From NCBI GenBank assembly GCA_027943245.1, contig JANDJZ010001759.1, positions 30,121 to 94,120 on the forward strand: a DNA stretch of 64,000 nucleotides, written 5' to 3'. Within the stretch, counting starts at the first letter, position 1. Each line of letters opens with the position of its first letter. Source of the stretch: Acanthamoeba sp. SK_2022b. Its lineage: Eukaryota; Discosea; Longamoebia; Acanthamoebidae. The position numbers were made by a program, and so were the translations under genes. Below, one piece after another: positions 7,615 through 18,022 of this stretch. Below the pieces are notes generated by a model, which saw only the letters and a program-made list of their open reading frames with translations, was not told where the DNA came from and did not search any database.

Positions 7615-8879
7615 CCCCACATCATTTTCTGCCCACGCTTTGCAGAGATCTGATACGGAACAACCCATAACCTGAGTGTGTCTGAAAATGCGAAATGCTG
7701 GCATATTGGGTGATTGAAGTCATCGTGCGCAGGATAAATTAAATACATATCTCCTGAGCCACCAAGATACTTTTGGCCATAGGCAAACATTTGGTAGAGA
7801 TCGGATTGTGCAATACCATAGAGAGGTTTCTCCTGCGAGTTGTTATTAATCAGCTTCCATTTGGTATCTAGCACCATTTTGGTACTGACCGGATGACGTG
7901 ATTGAATCAACAAATCTGGGCGCAGCTTAAAACAGTCCCTCTCACCATGTTTAACCAACGAATAGCTTGCAGCCTGCGGCTTCACCTTGAAACCATCCGG
8001 CAATTCGTCAGCAAGCGTTGACGCGACAAAGGACTCAAATACCGCCTCCATCGGGAACAAGAGTGACAACGCTTTAGCATCGCCCTGTAGAGCGCTGGGG
8101 CTCATACCCTGCAATATCAACTGCGCCCACGCCAAAGGCTCATGGTAATGAGCCATACCGCGTTCCAAACGCAAACTCGATATGTCACCTTTTATATCTC
8201 TACTCGACGGGATACCATCAAAAGCAAAGCGTAATTCCTGTAACCAACGTTGATTATCTGAGGACAGGCTCAGGTTACCCAACTGATAAAGTGCAGAACG
8301 TAATAGCCTATTGGCCGCACAATCAGGTAAATAATCATCGTAATCAAGATAGAATTTATGACGGTTCACTACGTTATGGCGTAACTGCGCTGACAGCATC
8401 AACTTGCCCTTCATAAAGGGCAAGTTAGCCTGTTCTTTCACGTAATCTGACCGCAGTCCCTGCTTAAGTAGCTGGCTAACGCTATGCAAAAACTGGTTGA
8501 TAAAGATCTCCAGTAAAGGCATTCGTTGCGCATGAACTGAAGCCTGCTGGGTTTGAATATGCCTAAATCCAGACAGATGACTTAGCATAATCAGTAGCGT
8601 TTCGCGCGCTTGCCCCAACGTAAGGTTTTTGCCTATCTTGGGCAGGATCTCCAGTTGCAGGCCATAGGGGGTATAGAGTATCCCTGCGTAATTCTGTACC
8701 TGTAGCAATCGGCGCCCAGAACGTGAGGTGAGTTTAAGCAGCTGGCTTCCTTTCTCACTGGTTAGGCTAAGCGATTCTAAATAGTCAAAAACCTCAGGAG
8801 GAAGAGGAACAGCGCCAACCGGCGACTCTTTTTCAACGCCTAACAGGTCATACTCAAAAACAGAGATCACCTTACCCAT
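7593..8879 (-). CDS. mcrC: McrC-type nuclease subunit of McrBC
   Basis: 428 residues. The N-terminal part is the McrC beta-rich domain (ISVFEYDLL, then SGRRLLQVQNYAGILYTPYG). The C-terminal part holds the PD-(D/E)xK nuclease core: RPDLLI with Asp322, then MVLDTKWKL with Asp338 and Lys340. McrC supplies the cutting activity and stimulates McrB GTP hydrolysis. Start: ATG at 8879, which overlaps the mcrB stop by 8 nt; an upstream extension to 8957 would lie inside mcrB and has no homologous content. It is the last gene of the hsdM-hsdS-hsdR-mcrB-mcrC run. Confidence 0.88.
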   Translation of the reverse strand: MGKVISVFEYDLLGVEKESPVGAVPLPPEVFDYLESLSLTSEKGSQLLKLTSRSGRRLLQVQNYAGILYTPYGLQLEILPKIGKNLTLGQARETLLIMLSHLSGFRHIQTQQASVHAQRMPLLEIFINQFLHSVSQLLKQGLRSDYVKEQANLPFMKGKLMLSAQLRHNVVNRHKFYLDYDDYLPDCAANRLLRSALYQLGNLSLSSDNQRWLQELRFAFDGIPSSRDIKGDISSLRLERGMAHYHEPLAWAQLILQGMSPSALQGDAKALSLLFPMEAVFESFVASTLADELPDGFKVKPQAASYSLVKHGERDCFKLRPDLLIQSRHPVSTKMVLDTKWKLINNNSQEKPLYGIAQSDLYQMFAYGQKYLGGSGDMYLIYPAHDDFNHPICQHFAFSDTLRLWVVPYQISAKRGQKMMWGKDNPFI

Positions 8880-10962
8880 TTTGTACAGCCTGAGTGGCTT
8901 CTTCAGGTTGATAGATCGCACGGTAAGCCTGTGGCAAATCCCAGACTTCATGCTCAAACGCTTTCAGTTCGTAGGCGGTTGATTGCTGATCGTGGCGCCG
9001 TAAACCATGATCGGCACCAAAAAGAATCTCCAGATCGTCGCTTTGCTCCATCACGAATTGGAGGCTGTCGTTTTGTTTCTGATTATCCGCCAATACCAAA
9101 CGGATTTTGTTCCAGTCGTCAAAGAAGTATTCCTGCAATAAGGGGATGATCTTCTTCTGGAAGGCCGCTTTCAGCTGTTTAAATGCCAAGTCTTCATCCT
9201 TCGCATCACAGGCTTTTTTAACTGGCATAAAGAAGGCATGCCCTAAGGTATGCTCACGATCGTAGAGCGCCTCAATTCGGCTATTAATCTTCTCTAACAA
9301 AGACTCAAGCTCAATGCCCTTTACTCTCGCCCCGCTGAGCAATGAAAGATCCGGCATCATCTCAACAAAGTCGAATCGGCGACGCAATGCGGTATCCATC
9401 AGCGCTAACGAACGGTCCGCAGTGTTCATTGCACCAATAATGTCTACGTTGCCAGGAACGCTGAATACTTGGCCGCTATAAGACAGCTGCAAACTCATTG
9501 CATTGCTCATCCCAGCGCGCTTGTCGATTTCTATAAGAGAAATCAGCTCGCCGAAAATTTTGGAGATATTGCCACGATTGATCTCATCAATAAAAATGGC
9601 ATAGCGATGCGCCGGGTCGGCCTTAGCCCGCTGGCATAGCCGCATGAAAATACCCGGCTCTATGGGGTAAGAAATATTCCCATTGTCATCTGCACGGGCT
9701 CGCATCCCTTCAATAAACTCTTCGTAACCATAGGATTGGTGGAAGGTGACTGCGGCAAATCGCTGAATCGCCTCTGCGGTTTGTGGGCCTCGCTTTAACT
9801 CATCATAAAGCGAGATAAGGTCTTCCACTTGTTCTAGCTGCGGCTTAACCAGGAACCACTCACTCTCTGCCGTTTTATTGAAAATCGCGGGCTCACGGCG
9901 GCCTTTATATTCGACCGTAGTAGACTCTGGCACGGTAAAGGATTGCAGCGTTGCCCACGCAGTTTGCGATAGATTACTGCTGCGGCCATTCAATAGAGCT
10001 TTACGCTGGAACCAAGGGTGCTCAATCAGCAAACGAACTTTGGCTTTTCTATTAAGATCTAACAAAACTAACGCAGTCACCTGCATCCAGTTCAGCGTTT
10101 CGAGACGAGAATCTAACCAAGCATCATAGTCAGCGGGGGCAGCTTGGGTGGTGTACTCCTTCATCTTTTGCTGCAAGACGAAAGTCTTCCCGGTGCCCGG
10201 TGGACCAAAGTAGATAGCGTTCACAGGTGAGTGCTGCGGTATCTGCGGGCTTACGACTTTATGGCTTTCTACGGCAAGATGGTTAGCCACTTCCTGTTGC
10301 TTTTGTTCGCCATCTCGCTCACGTAGCAATTCGTAAAGATGCCAGATTGCCATGTTGACATAGTAAGGGTCCGCATCTGGTAACCGTGCGTTAATCGCAT
10401 TCTTCAGTTCATGGTTTTTTTGCAGCCAATTTCCGGTAAGCGTGAGCGCCAGGGAAAATCGATCATTCAGAAACGTCGCCGTTTTGGTGAATGCATTCTC
10501 GTCCACCGTGCTGGTGCAGGTTGCCGGCGTAAACGCCGCAAAGACGCGATTCCTCAAGCTCCAATACATGCGCTTGAGCAGCCCGCTCTCCTTAGCTTGC
10601 TGCAAAGCGGCTTCTACATATTGGTAAGTTTGTTCATCAGGCTGGCGACGAATACGCTCAGTCAGCTCTCTGAATAACGGCAGGCTTTGTTGGAATTCAG
10701 CCAACGATGGAACGCCCTGCCGGATACTGGCAATACCGTTGTCGCGCTCGTACCAAAGCCGTTTAACCAGATCATCCGTTTCGGGCTCAGAAAATGTCGG
10801 CGTTTGCTGAAGTGACGCCGTGAATTCACGGTAACGACGATCCCACTCTGAATGCGAATAGTCTTTATATTCGGCCAGAGAACCGATCACTTCATCGAGA
10901 GTCAGCTTACCTGCTTCAATATCGGCAACGATATCCATCACGAAATTCCTATACTGTGACAT
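8872..10962 (-). CDS. mcrB: McrB-type AAA+ GTPase with long N-terminal domain
   Basis: 696 residues against about 460 for E. coli McrB. Walker A FGPPGTGKT is at 252-260, Walker B IFIDEINRGN around 456-465 and the McrB sensor segment NTADRS at 513-518, followed by an arginine-rich ALRRRFDF. Residues 1-245 are a charged, helical region I do not recognise; in this family the N-terminal domain is the variable DNA-modification reader. With McrC it would form a modification-dependent, GTP-driven restriction complex. The gene starts 48 nt after hsdR. Its only purine-rich ribosome site lies in a hairpin (10966-10981), which suggests controlled translation. Confidence 0.87.
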   Translation of the reverse strand: MSQYRNFVMDIVADIEAGKLTLDEVIGSLAEYKDYSHSEWDRRYREFTASLQQTPTFSEPETDDLVKRLWYERDNGIASIRQGVPSLAEFQQSLPLFRELTERIRRQPDEQTYQYVEAALQQAKESGLLKRMYWSLRNRVFAAFTPATCTSTVDENAFTKTATFLNDRFSLALTLTGNWLQKNHELKNAINARLPDADPYYVNMAIWHLYELLRERDGEQKQQEVANHLAVESHKVVSPQIPQHSPVNAIYFGPPGTGKTFVLQQKMKEYTTQAAPADYDAWLDSRLETLNWMQVTALVLLDLNRKAKVRLLIEHPWFQRKALLNGRSSNLSQTAWATLQSFTVPESTTVEYKGRREPAIFNKTAESEWFLVKPQLEQVEDLISLYDELKRGPQTAEAIQRFAAVTFHQSYGYEEFIEGMRARADDNGNISYPIEPGIFMRLCQRAKADPAHRYAIFIDEINRGNISKIFGELISLIEIDKRAGMSNAMSLQLSYSGQVFSVPGNVDIIGAMNTADRSLALMDTALRRRFDFVEMMPDLSLLSGARVKGIELESLLEKINSRIEALYDREHTLGHAFFMPVKKACDAKDEDLAFKQLKAAFQKKIIPLLQEYFFDDWNKIRLVLADNQKQNDSLQFVMEQSDDLEILFGADHGLRRHDQQSTAYELKAFEHEVWDLPQAYRAIYQPEEATQAVQNG

Positions 10963-10965
10963 TTT

Positions 10966-10981
10966 AGGGGGAAGCCCCCCT
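10966..10981 (-). promoter_or_regulatory. Hairpin covering the mcrB ribosome site
   Basis: On the minus strand AGGGGG pairs with CCCCCT around a GCTT loop, and three bases later the mcrB ATG begins (10962-10960). The G-run, the only ribosome-site candidate, is buried in the stem. This could limit mcrB translation unless ribosomes leaving hsdR open it. Confidence 0.5.
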
Positions 10982-11010
10982 ATAACAATAAAGCCAAAGC
11001 GGCTCCCGTT

Positions 11011-14000
11011 TTAAGCACCTTTGAGCATATCAAACACCACGCGGGCGAACCCCCTGGCGAGTTCAGGGTTGGACAGATACTGCACCATCATCTCATGCTG
11101 GGCTTCATTGCTGTCCATCACGGCATCATCGATCGCTTTCGGGAAATCACCCAGCATCGCCTGTTCACGCGTATTGTTAGCGATCTGCGTCATCACCGCC
11201 TGGTTTTCCGACAGTTTGTCACGCACGGTAAAGGCGTAGTTGATCATGTCTTTATCGCTAAGATTATCCGTAACAAACAGATCATTCAGGCGCGCCAGAA
11301 TATTGGACAGAAACTCTTCTTTCTTGTCTTTTGGCTTCGCTGTACCCATATCGTTACCCGGTGTGATTTGGTATTCTTCCGCATCTTCCTGCAGCTTCAG
11401 ATGTTGTTCATGAAGCTTCGACAAGCGGTAATGGCTCATATCCACATTACTTAAATCAATCTCATCGTCTTCAATACGCTGTTCATGCAGCAACGGGCGA
11501 AGATGCCGAGCAAATAGGCTCAGCTTCTCAAGGCTCTTGTCATCGTAATCTACGATCTGCGACATAAACTCATAAAAACGAACAAAGCTACCGAGATCTT
11601 TTTTGAAGATATCCAGCTTGTCTTTTTCCTGTTTGCACATCTTAAAGCTGTTTTCTGCATTAGTTATCAGCACCACATCGCCGGTCTTCTTGGTGCGTTC
11701 AAACATCTCTTTAGCCAACACATAGGCATCAATCGCTGAGGTGTAGCGGTGCTTCCAGCGCTCAACCGCCGGCTTGCAGATATTACTTATTGCAGCATTG
11801 GATTTGTTCTTGGTGAAGAACGCTTCGCAGAACTGCTCCACTTCATTCCACAGGAAAATACCGCTGGTGCGAAGTTTCTCGAACAGCTCAAAGACTAACT
11901 GCGGATCGCTGACATCAGTCAGTTCTGCCGTTTGGTAGTAAGGCTGAAATGCCGCCAGAATATCGTCCGGCTCATTATAGAAATCGAGTACAAAGGTTCC
12001 CGATTCCTTTTTCCCTGGATAAGTGCGGTTGAGCCGTGAAAGTGTCTGGACGCATTCCACGCCGCCCAGCGCTTTATCCACATACATAGCGCATAGCTTG
12101 GGTTGGTCAAAACCAGTCTGGAACTTATTCGCTACCAACATCACCTGGTAATCATCGGTATCAAACGCTTTGCGCATGTCCCGGCCTTTCAACCCAGGGT
12201 TCATGTTGATTTCAGTAAACTTCTGGTTCAGTAACGCAAGGCTATTGTGGTCACTTTCATAGAATTCCACTTCACCGGAAAACGCCACCATGGCATTGAT
12301 CTTCGGATAGTTGTTCTCAGCGATGTATTTATCAAAGGCCAGCTTGTAACGCACCGCGGCTTTACGGGAGCTAGTGACCACCATCGCCTTAGCCTGCCCC
12401 CCCAACAGATGCATCACATGCTTACGGTAGTGCTCAACAATCACCTTTACCTTCTGCGAAACATTATGCTCATGCAACGCAACCCACTGATTCAGTTTGA
12501 CCTTCGCCTTATTGCTGTCGACTTCCCGATCGGGATCGTCCAGCTTCTGCAGAAGCTTATAGGCCACCTTATAGTTGGTGTAATTCTTCAGGACATCGAG
12601 AATGAAGCCTTCTTCAATCGCCTGACGCATGGAATAGACGTGAAATGCTTCCGGCTTATTGGTTTTTGAGGCAGGTTCAAATGGGTTAGGACGACGGCCA
12701 AACAGCTCTAACGTTTTGGCTTTTGGCGTGGCGGTAAAAGCATAGTAGTTGAGATTGTTGCTGCCTTTACGTGCGGCGACGGTGGCATCGAGAATATCTT
12801 CCGAGGTCATCACCGCATCGTCATCCGTCTCCTCCGTCATCAGTACTTCTTTCAACTGACGCGCCGTAGAACCGCTCTGAGAAGAGTGCGCCTCATCAGC
12901 AATCACCGCATACTTACGCTGCTTAAGGCTGACGCTGTTTTCAATCGCCTTCAGCACATGCGGGAAGGTTTGAATGGTAACGATAATAATTGGCTGCGAG
13001 TTTTCCAGCGCGCTAGCCAGCTTCTCTGACTTTGAGCCGTCGCCTTCTTTGTTATTGATACGGCCGACCACGCCATCCTGATGCTCAAACTGGTAGATGG
13101 TGTCCTGGAGCTGATCGTCCAGCACGGTACGGTCCGTCACCACAATCACCGAGTGGAACTGCTTCTCGCCATTTTCATCGTACAGGCGGGAAAGCTGATG
13201 GGCCGTCCAGGCGATAGAGTTGGATTTGCCCGATCCGGCACTGTGCTGAATCAGGTATTTATTGCCAGTCCCTTCCACCGTGGCGGCGGTGATCAGTTTG
13301 TTCACCACATCCCACTGGTGATAGCGCGGAAAAATCAGGCTCTCGCTTTTGTACTTCAGGCCAATGGCATCTTCTTTTTCTACGATTTGCAGATGCACAA
13401 AACTCGCGAGAATTTTCAGCAGATTGTCCGGCAGTAGCACCTCATTCCACAGGTAGCTGGTGGCGTAGTCGTTCGCATCTTCCGGGATGTCGTTCCCCGC
13501 GCCGCCGTCATGGGTGCCTTTGTTAAATGGCAGGAAGAAGGTTTTATCACCGTCGAGTTTGGTCGCCATAAACACGTCGTACTGACTGACGGCAAAGTGC
13601 ACCAGTGCCCCGCGTTTGAAAGTAAGCAGCGGCTCAGGTTTGTTGGTAACGGGATCCTTTGGCAAACGCGTTTTCTTATATTGCGTAATGGCGTTTTGCA
13701 CTGCCTGTTTAAACTCAGACTTCAGCTCCAACGTTGCCACCGGCAAACCGTTGACGAACAACACCAGGTCGATACGCCACTTTTTCGCTTTTGTACCCGC
13801 TTCTTCAAATGCCGCTTTCGAAGCGTGTGGGCTATACACCAGCTCCGGCACAATACGGCAGATATTCTGCTGATAACGGGCGAGCGTTTCCGGATTTAGG
13901 CTATGCTCCGGCTTAAACTGACACAGGGAAAAACGGGCGTTATGGCTTTTGATCCCGTGCCGCAGCACGCCAAGGGTGCCGTAAGTACGCGACAGCATAT

Positions 14001-14259
14001 CGGTAGCGTTGATATCCGCTTTTCTCAGCTGAGCGACCAGCGCATCGAGGAAGTGACGTTCGGTATCGGTAGGATAAATCTTTGAAAACTTTTCCCACTC
14101 CTGCGGCTGCGTGGTTTGCACAAAGGTCAATGCATCCTGCGAATATAGAGCACGTTCGCAATCGTAGCCGTCGCCCTTGCCAACAATCCAACCCGTTTCG
14201 ACCATCTGAGCAATTATTTCATTTTGGAAAATCAGCTCTTTGGTAGTGTCCATACTCAT
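11011..14259 (-). CDS. hsdR: Type I restriction enzyme R subunit (HsdR)
   Basis: 1082 residues. The N-terminal nuclease core shows WRIDLVLFVNG with Asp164 and LELKS with Glu178 and Lys180. The translocase motor follows: AGSGKS Walker A at 341-346, DEAH at 455-458, then FTATPK and the helicase C-terminal half with QTGFDQPKL and LSRLNRTYPG. HsdR joins HsdM and HsdS to translocate and cut unmodified DNA. The start ATG overlaps the hsdS stop by 4 nt (ATGA), so translation is coupled. All motor and nuclease residues appear intact, so the enzyme is probably active. A Met two codons downstream is an alternative start. Confidence 0.95.
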   Translation of the reverse strand: MSMDTTKELIFQNEIIAQMVETGWIVGKGDGYDCERALYSQDALTFVQTTQPQEWEKFSKIYPTDTERHFLDALVAQLRKADINATDMLSRTYGTLGVLRHGIKSHNARFSLCQFKPEHSLNPETLARYQQNICRIVPELVYSPHASKAAFEEAGTKAKKWRIDLVLFVNGLPVATLELKSEFKQAVQNAITQYKKTRLPKDPVTNKPEPLLTFKRGALVHFAVSQYDVFMATKLDGDKTFFLPFNKGTHDGGAGNDIPEDANDYATSYLWNEVLLPDNLLKILASFVHLQIVEKEDAIGLKYKSESLIFPRYHQWDVVNKLITAATVEGTGNKYLIQHSAGSGKSNSIAWTAHQLSRLYDENGEKQFHSVIVVTDRTVLDDQLQDTIYQFEHQDGVVGRINNKEGDGSKSEKLASALENSQPIIIVTIQTFPHVLKAIENSVSLKQRKYAVIADEAHSSQSGSTARQLKEVLMTEETDDDAVMTSEDILDATVAARKGSNNLNYYAFTATPKAKTLELFGRRPNPFEPASKTNKPEAFHVYSMRQAIEEGFILDVLKNYTNYKVAYKLLQKLDDPDREVDSNKAKVKLNQWVALHEHNVSQKVKVIVEHYRKHVMHLLGGQAKAMVVTSSRKAAVRYKLAFDKYIAENNYPKINAMVAFSGEVEFYESDHNSLALLNQKFTEINMNPGLKGRDMRKAFDTDDYQVMLVANKFQTGFDQPKLCAMYVDKALGGVECVQTLSRLNRTYPGKKESGTFVLDFYNEPDDILAAFQPYYQTAELTDVSDPQLVFELFEKLRTSGIFLWNEVEQFCEAFFTKNKSNAAISNICKPAVERWKHRYTSAIDAYVLAKEMFERTKKTGDVVLITNAENSFKMCKQEKDKLDIFKKDLGSFVRFYEFMSQIVDYDDKSLEKLSLFARHLRPLLHEQRIEDDEIDLSNVDMSHYRLSKLHEQHLKLQEDAEEYQITPGNDMGTAKPKDKKEEFLSNILARLNDLFVTDNLSDKDMINYAFTVRDKLSENQAVMTQIANNTREQAMLGDFPKAIDDAVMDSNEAQHEMMVQYLSNPELARGFARVVFDMLKGA

Positions 14260-15659
14260 GCGGTGGTCTCCTGTGGCTCCTCAGCGTCTTGCATATCAAG
14301 TGCAACCCAGTCGCGTACGTCGATTTTACCGGTGACGGCGGCGGAGATTAGGGCGGTACGGCGTTCTTGGAGGCACTTTATTTGTTCTTCACCAAGTAAT
14401 TGAAGTTGTTCAAACCTCTTCGACTTATCATCTAATAATTCAGCAATTTTTCTTTGCTCGTCCTTAGGTGGAATAACAACAGGCATCGCCTTTAACAAAT
14501 CCTGGCTAAGTGATGCTCTAGTTATTAAATTCATTTCTTTAGTGAAGAACGTGCGAAGCAGTTGGTTTGAAAAATAATACTTTGAATATTCGGCATTCAA
14601 ATTTAATGAGCTAGGACGGAATCTAATCAAAAATCCTGCAAAACAAGCATTTTCTATAGTTTTCAAACAAGCAGAGGCGAAACCAATCTCCTCAATAGTT
14701 TCAGATGTCCGTGTAAAAAGCACATCACCGGCTAACAGTGAATACTTTTTCCTATCCTCAGAAGTTGACTGCACCAATCCACTTCCAAAATCAGGCAACA
14801 CCCTATTTTTGTATGCATCACCATAACTCACAAATGGATAACCAGAACCGAATGCCTCGGCCCCTATGTTAATGCCATTCTGACAATCACCTAAATATCT
14901 CAGTGGTTTGACCATCCAATGCTCCGGCACTTCCCCCAACCACTCAACGCCAGAATCTTTCATCGGCACATCAGGGTTTAGCCCTTTGGTGACGGCATGA
15001 CTAATCACTGCCTGACGTTTTTCTTTCAGTAGTTCAATCAGTTGCTGTTGCTTCTCGATCAGGTTATCGATTTTTGCGGTTTCGTGATCGAGGAAAGCAG
15101 CTATTTTCGCTTGCTCATCCTTTGTTGGAAGCCATATCGAAAGATTTCGTAAAATCGCTTGAGTAATGCTAAATACTTTAACTCCTTTTACTGCATGTCT
15201 TACTTGAGATCTTAACTCTTCGCAATCCAAAAGATAAGCATAAAATCGGCTAGTGTCTCTTTCAAATGGTCTCGCAATAATTGTGTGGTATCCAGCAAAC
15301 GTAACTGTATCACTCACTAATTGCGTAAAATTACCGGATCCATCTATATCTTCTGACGTATCGGCAAAAACAATATCACCTTTAGTTAATAACGAGCTGG
15401 AGTTATCTTTGAGATATTTATCACTAACACACTTTAAAGTGTGAATTTCTGGGTTAACTTCGAAACCATATTTTGAATGCACTTCGCCATAATTTACACA
15501 CGGAATACCTTCATCCTGAAGATGCTCTTTCGTGATGGTAAGCCCTTTACCAAAAGCAAATTGGTAACGAAGTTTGCTAAGTTTCCAGTGCCCAGGAAGA
15601 TCCCCCAACCACTCAACCCCAGAATCCTTATACTCCGGATACGCTTTATACTTAGCCAT
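14256..15659 (-). CDS. hsdS: Type I restriction specificity subunit (HsdS)
   Basis: 467 residues with two target-recognition domains, each introduced by the same sequence: KDSGVEWLGDLPGHW (11-25) and KDSGVEWLGEVPEHW (234-248). Helical spacers follow each domain (EKQQQLIELLKEKRQAVISH around 202-221, and a matching one near the C-terminus with QERRTALISAAVTGKI). HsdS sets the DNA site recognised by the HsdM and HsdR subunits. The two TRDs are AT-richer than the spacers, as expected for swapped specificity modules. The repeat is also present at DNA level (14933-14957 and 15602-15626). Coupled to hsdM by TGATG overlap. Confidence 0.93.
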   Translation of the reverse strand: MAKYKAYPEYKDSGVEWLGDLPGHWKLSKLRYQFAFGKGLTITKEHLQDEGIPCVNYGEVHSKYGFEVNPEIHTLKCVSDKYLKDNSSSLLTKGDIVFADTSEDIDGSGNFTQLVSDTVTFAGYHTIIARPFERDTSRFYAYLLDCEELRSQVRHAVKGVKVFSITQAILRNLSIWLPTKDEQAKIAAFLDHETAKIDNLIEKQQQLIELLKEKRQAVISHAVTKGLNPDVPMKDSGVEWLGEVPEHWMVKPLRYLGDCQNGINIGAEAFGSGYPFVSYGDAYKNRVLPDFGSGLVQSTSEDRKKYSLLAGDVLFTRTSETIEEIGFASACLKTIENACFAGFLIRFRPSSLNLNAEYSKYYFSNQLLRTFFTKEMNLITRASLSQDLLKAMPVVIPPKDEQRKIAELLDDKSKRFEQLQLLGEEQIKCLQERRTALISAAVTGKIDVRDWVALDMQDAEEPQETTA

Positions 15660-18022
15660 CAGGAATGGACCTCCTGCAGCAGCTTCATAATCTCGGCGCT
15701 AACGGCGTCGAGATCGGCATCAATCTCGGATAGCGGGCGCGGCGGTTGATAAACGTAGAAATGGCGGTTAAACGGAATTTCATAACCGACAATGCCAATT
15801 TCGCCGTCTTTCGCATCACGCTTATCGGCATTAACCCAGGCATCGGCTACGTGCGGCAACACTTCTGCTGTGAAGTAGCTCTCAATCAGTTCACTGGTGG
15901 AAACGGCGGGATTTAACGGTACGTTCTCGTTGTCACGCAGGTCACCATCTTGCTCGAACTCCACCACTTTGCCTTTGTACTCAAATGCGCCGTACAGCGG
16001 CTGGGCGGCCTCTTTCAGTACCTTTTTCACCACCGGCTCAGCATCCGGGTTCTTAGTGGTAATCGCATCGATAAACTGCTTATTCTCTTTGGCATCCAGC
16101 TTCAAGCCAGCCGTTTTGATAGCCCCTTTTAGGGTCAGCTGGAACTGATTGAAATCGTTGCTCACCAGCGTTTTTCCACCGGCCTGAGCGCCTAACACTG
16201 TCTGGATTTGCTGAGCTTTAGCCATCAATGCGCGCTGTGCCAGCCACAATTTGCTGTCGAGCAGATCTTTAATCTGCTTCTCCTTCAGCTCGGCGAATTC
16301 TGCTTTGATAATCGTTCGGGCTTCTGCTTCGATATCGGAGAACTCACCATAGTTACCGTCATGCCACTGTGCCGCAAACTCTTCGTACAAACGCTCCATG
16401 GGGGCATTAAACGGCTTCGGTGCAAAGCGCAGCGTGGCAATCGCTTCATCGGTGACCTGTGCAGATAAGCGCAACGGGCGCTCTATGGTTAGCCGACGAT
16501 AGCCAAAATCGGTGCTGTTAAAGATTTTGCTGGCGAAGGTTTTCGGCGCTTCGGTTTTAGCGCTGGTAGATTGGCGCCCACGGTTGGATTTTTGTTCTGC
16601 CGCTTTTTCCATCCCAAGTTCTTCAAGCGGGGTGGCATCTACCATCTCGAAATCACCAAAGGTACGGGTGATAAGCTTGATATCGTCCTCGCCCATCAGA
16701 TTACGCTTAGAACCCAGCGATTTTCGCATCTTGCCACACAGGCTAGTGCCATCAATCAGTTGCACTTTACCTTTACGCGCTCGCGCTTTCTTGTTCGACA
16801 AAATCCAGACATAGGTCGCAATGCCGGTGTTGTAGAACATATCGGTCGGCAATGCGACGATCCCTTCCAGCAAATCGGCTTCCAGAATATAACGGCGAAT
16901 CTCACTCTCGCCACTACCTGCCCCGCCGGTAAACAGCGGTGAGCCGTTGAGGATGATCCCGATACGCCCGCCATTGTTCACGCTACCATCCACATTGTGG
17001 CTGTCGCGCATTTTGCTGATCAGATGCATCAGAAACAGCAGCGAACCATCAGAGACACGCGGTAGGCCTGGGCCAAAGCGCCCGTTAAAGCCTTTCTGCT
17101 GATGTTCGTCGTTAATCTCACCTTCAATCTTTTTCCAATCCACGCCAAAGGGGGGATTTGAAAGCATATAGTCGAACTGCTCCTGCGGAAGCTGATCGTT
17201 AGAAAGCGTATTGCCCAACTTGATACGGCTGACATCCTGGCCTTTGATCAGCATATCGGCTTTACAGATAGCGTAGGACTCGGGGTTCAGTTCCTGGCCA
17301 AAGGCACGCATCACGGCGTTGGGATTCAGTTCATGCACGTATTCCATACCCGATGAGAGGAAGCCGCCCGTGCCGGCGGTAGGGTCGTAAATGGTACGGA
17401 TAATGCCCTCTTTAGAGAGAGCCTCATCATCTTCCATGAATACCAATGAGGTGGTTAAACGCACAATATCGCGTGGGGTAAAGTGCTCCCCTGCCGTCTC
17501 GTTAGAGCTCTCCGCAAAACGACGGATTAACTCCTCAAACACCAAGCCCATATCATGGTTAGAGATCGCTTTAGGACTCAGGTCGGTGGTGGCAAATTTC
17601 TTAACGACTTTGTATAGCAGGTTGGCATCTTCCAACAGGCCAACAAACTCACTGAATTTAAAGTGTTCAAAGATTTCACGTGCATCCTTCGAGAACGACT
17701 GCACGTAGTTCTCTAGGTTGGCCTTGATGTCGTTCTGCCCCATCTTGCCGAGATCCATCGGCGACGTGTTGAAGAAAGACAGCCCTTTAGTAGCACGCAA
17801 CAGAAACTTCTCTCGCCCTTCTTCCGGTAGAGGGCTGGCCTTCAGTTTCTCCGCCTCTGCCAGCACCGCTTCTTTGGTGCCCGCCAGCACACACTCAAGG
17901 CGACGCAACAGTGTAAACGGCAGGATCACCCGCCCGTACTGAGATTGTTTAAAATCACCGCGAAGCAGATCGGCAACCGCCCAGATGAAAGCAGCCGTTT
18001 GAGAGAAATTTGTGTTAGCCAT
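15659..18022 (-). CDS. hsdM: Type I modification methyltransferase subunit (HsdM), long form
   Basis: 787 residues, much longer than EcoKI HsdM (529). The N-terminal helical HsdM_N region (1-150) is followed by the N6-adenine methyltransferase core: [10 protein letters not shown] at 213-222 (SAM motif I) and NPPF at 289-292 (catalytic motif IV). Residues from about 480 to 787 form an extra charged C-terminal extension ending in [20 protein letters not shown]. HsdM methylates adenines in the HsdS-defined site and protects the host. It is the first gene of the minus-strand run; a TATAAT at 18060-18065 upstream is a likely -10. Confidence 0.93.
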   Translation of the reverse strand: MANTNFSQTAAFIWAVADLLRGDFKQSQYGRVILPFTLLRRLECVLAGTKEAVLAEAEKLKASPLPEEGREKFLLRATKGLSFFNTSPMDLGKMGQNDIKANLENYVQSFSKDAREIFEHFKFSEFVGLLEDANLLYKVVKKFATTDLSPKAISNHDMGLVFEELIRRFAESSNETAGEHFTPRDIVRLTTSLVFMEDDEALSKEGIIRTIYDPTAGTGGFLSSGMEYVHELNPNAVMRAFGQELNPESYAICKADMLIKGQDVSRIKLGNTLSNDQLPQEQFDYMLSNPPFGVDWKKIEGEINDEHQQKGFNGRFGPGLPRVSDGSLLFLMHLISKMRDSHNVDGSVNNGGRIGIILNGSPLFTGGAGSGESEIRRYILEADLLEGIVALPTDMFYNTGIATYVWILSNKKARARKGKVQLIDGTSLCGKMRKSLGSKRNLMGEDDIKLITRTFGDFEMVDATPLEELGMEKAAEQKSNRGRQSTSAKTEAPKTFASKIFNSTDFGYRRLTIERPLRLSAQVTDEAIATLRFAPKPFNAPMERLYEEFAAQWHDGNYGEFSDIEAEARTIIKAEFAELKEKQIKDLLDSKLWLAQRALMAKAQQIQTVLGAQAGGKTLVSNDFNQFQLTLKGAIKTAGLKLDAKENKQFIDAITTKNPDAEPVVKKVLKEAAQPLYGAFEYKGKVVEFEQDGDLRDNENVPLNPAVSTSELIESYFTAEVLPHVADAWVNADKRDAKDGEIGIVGYEIPFNRHFYVYQPPRPLSEIDADLDAVSAEIMKLLQEVHS

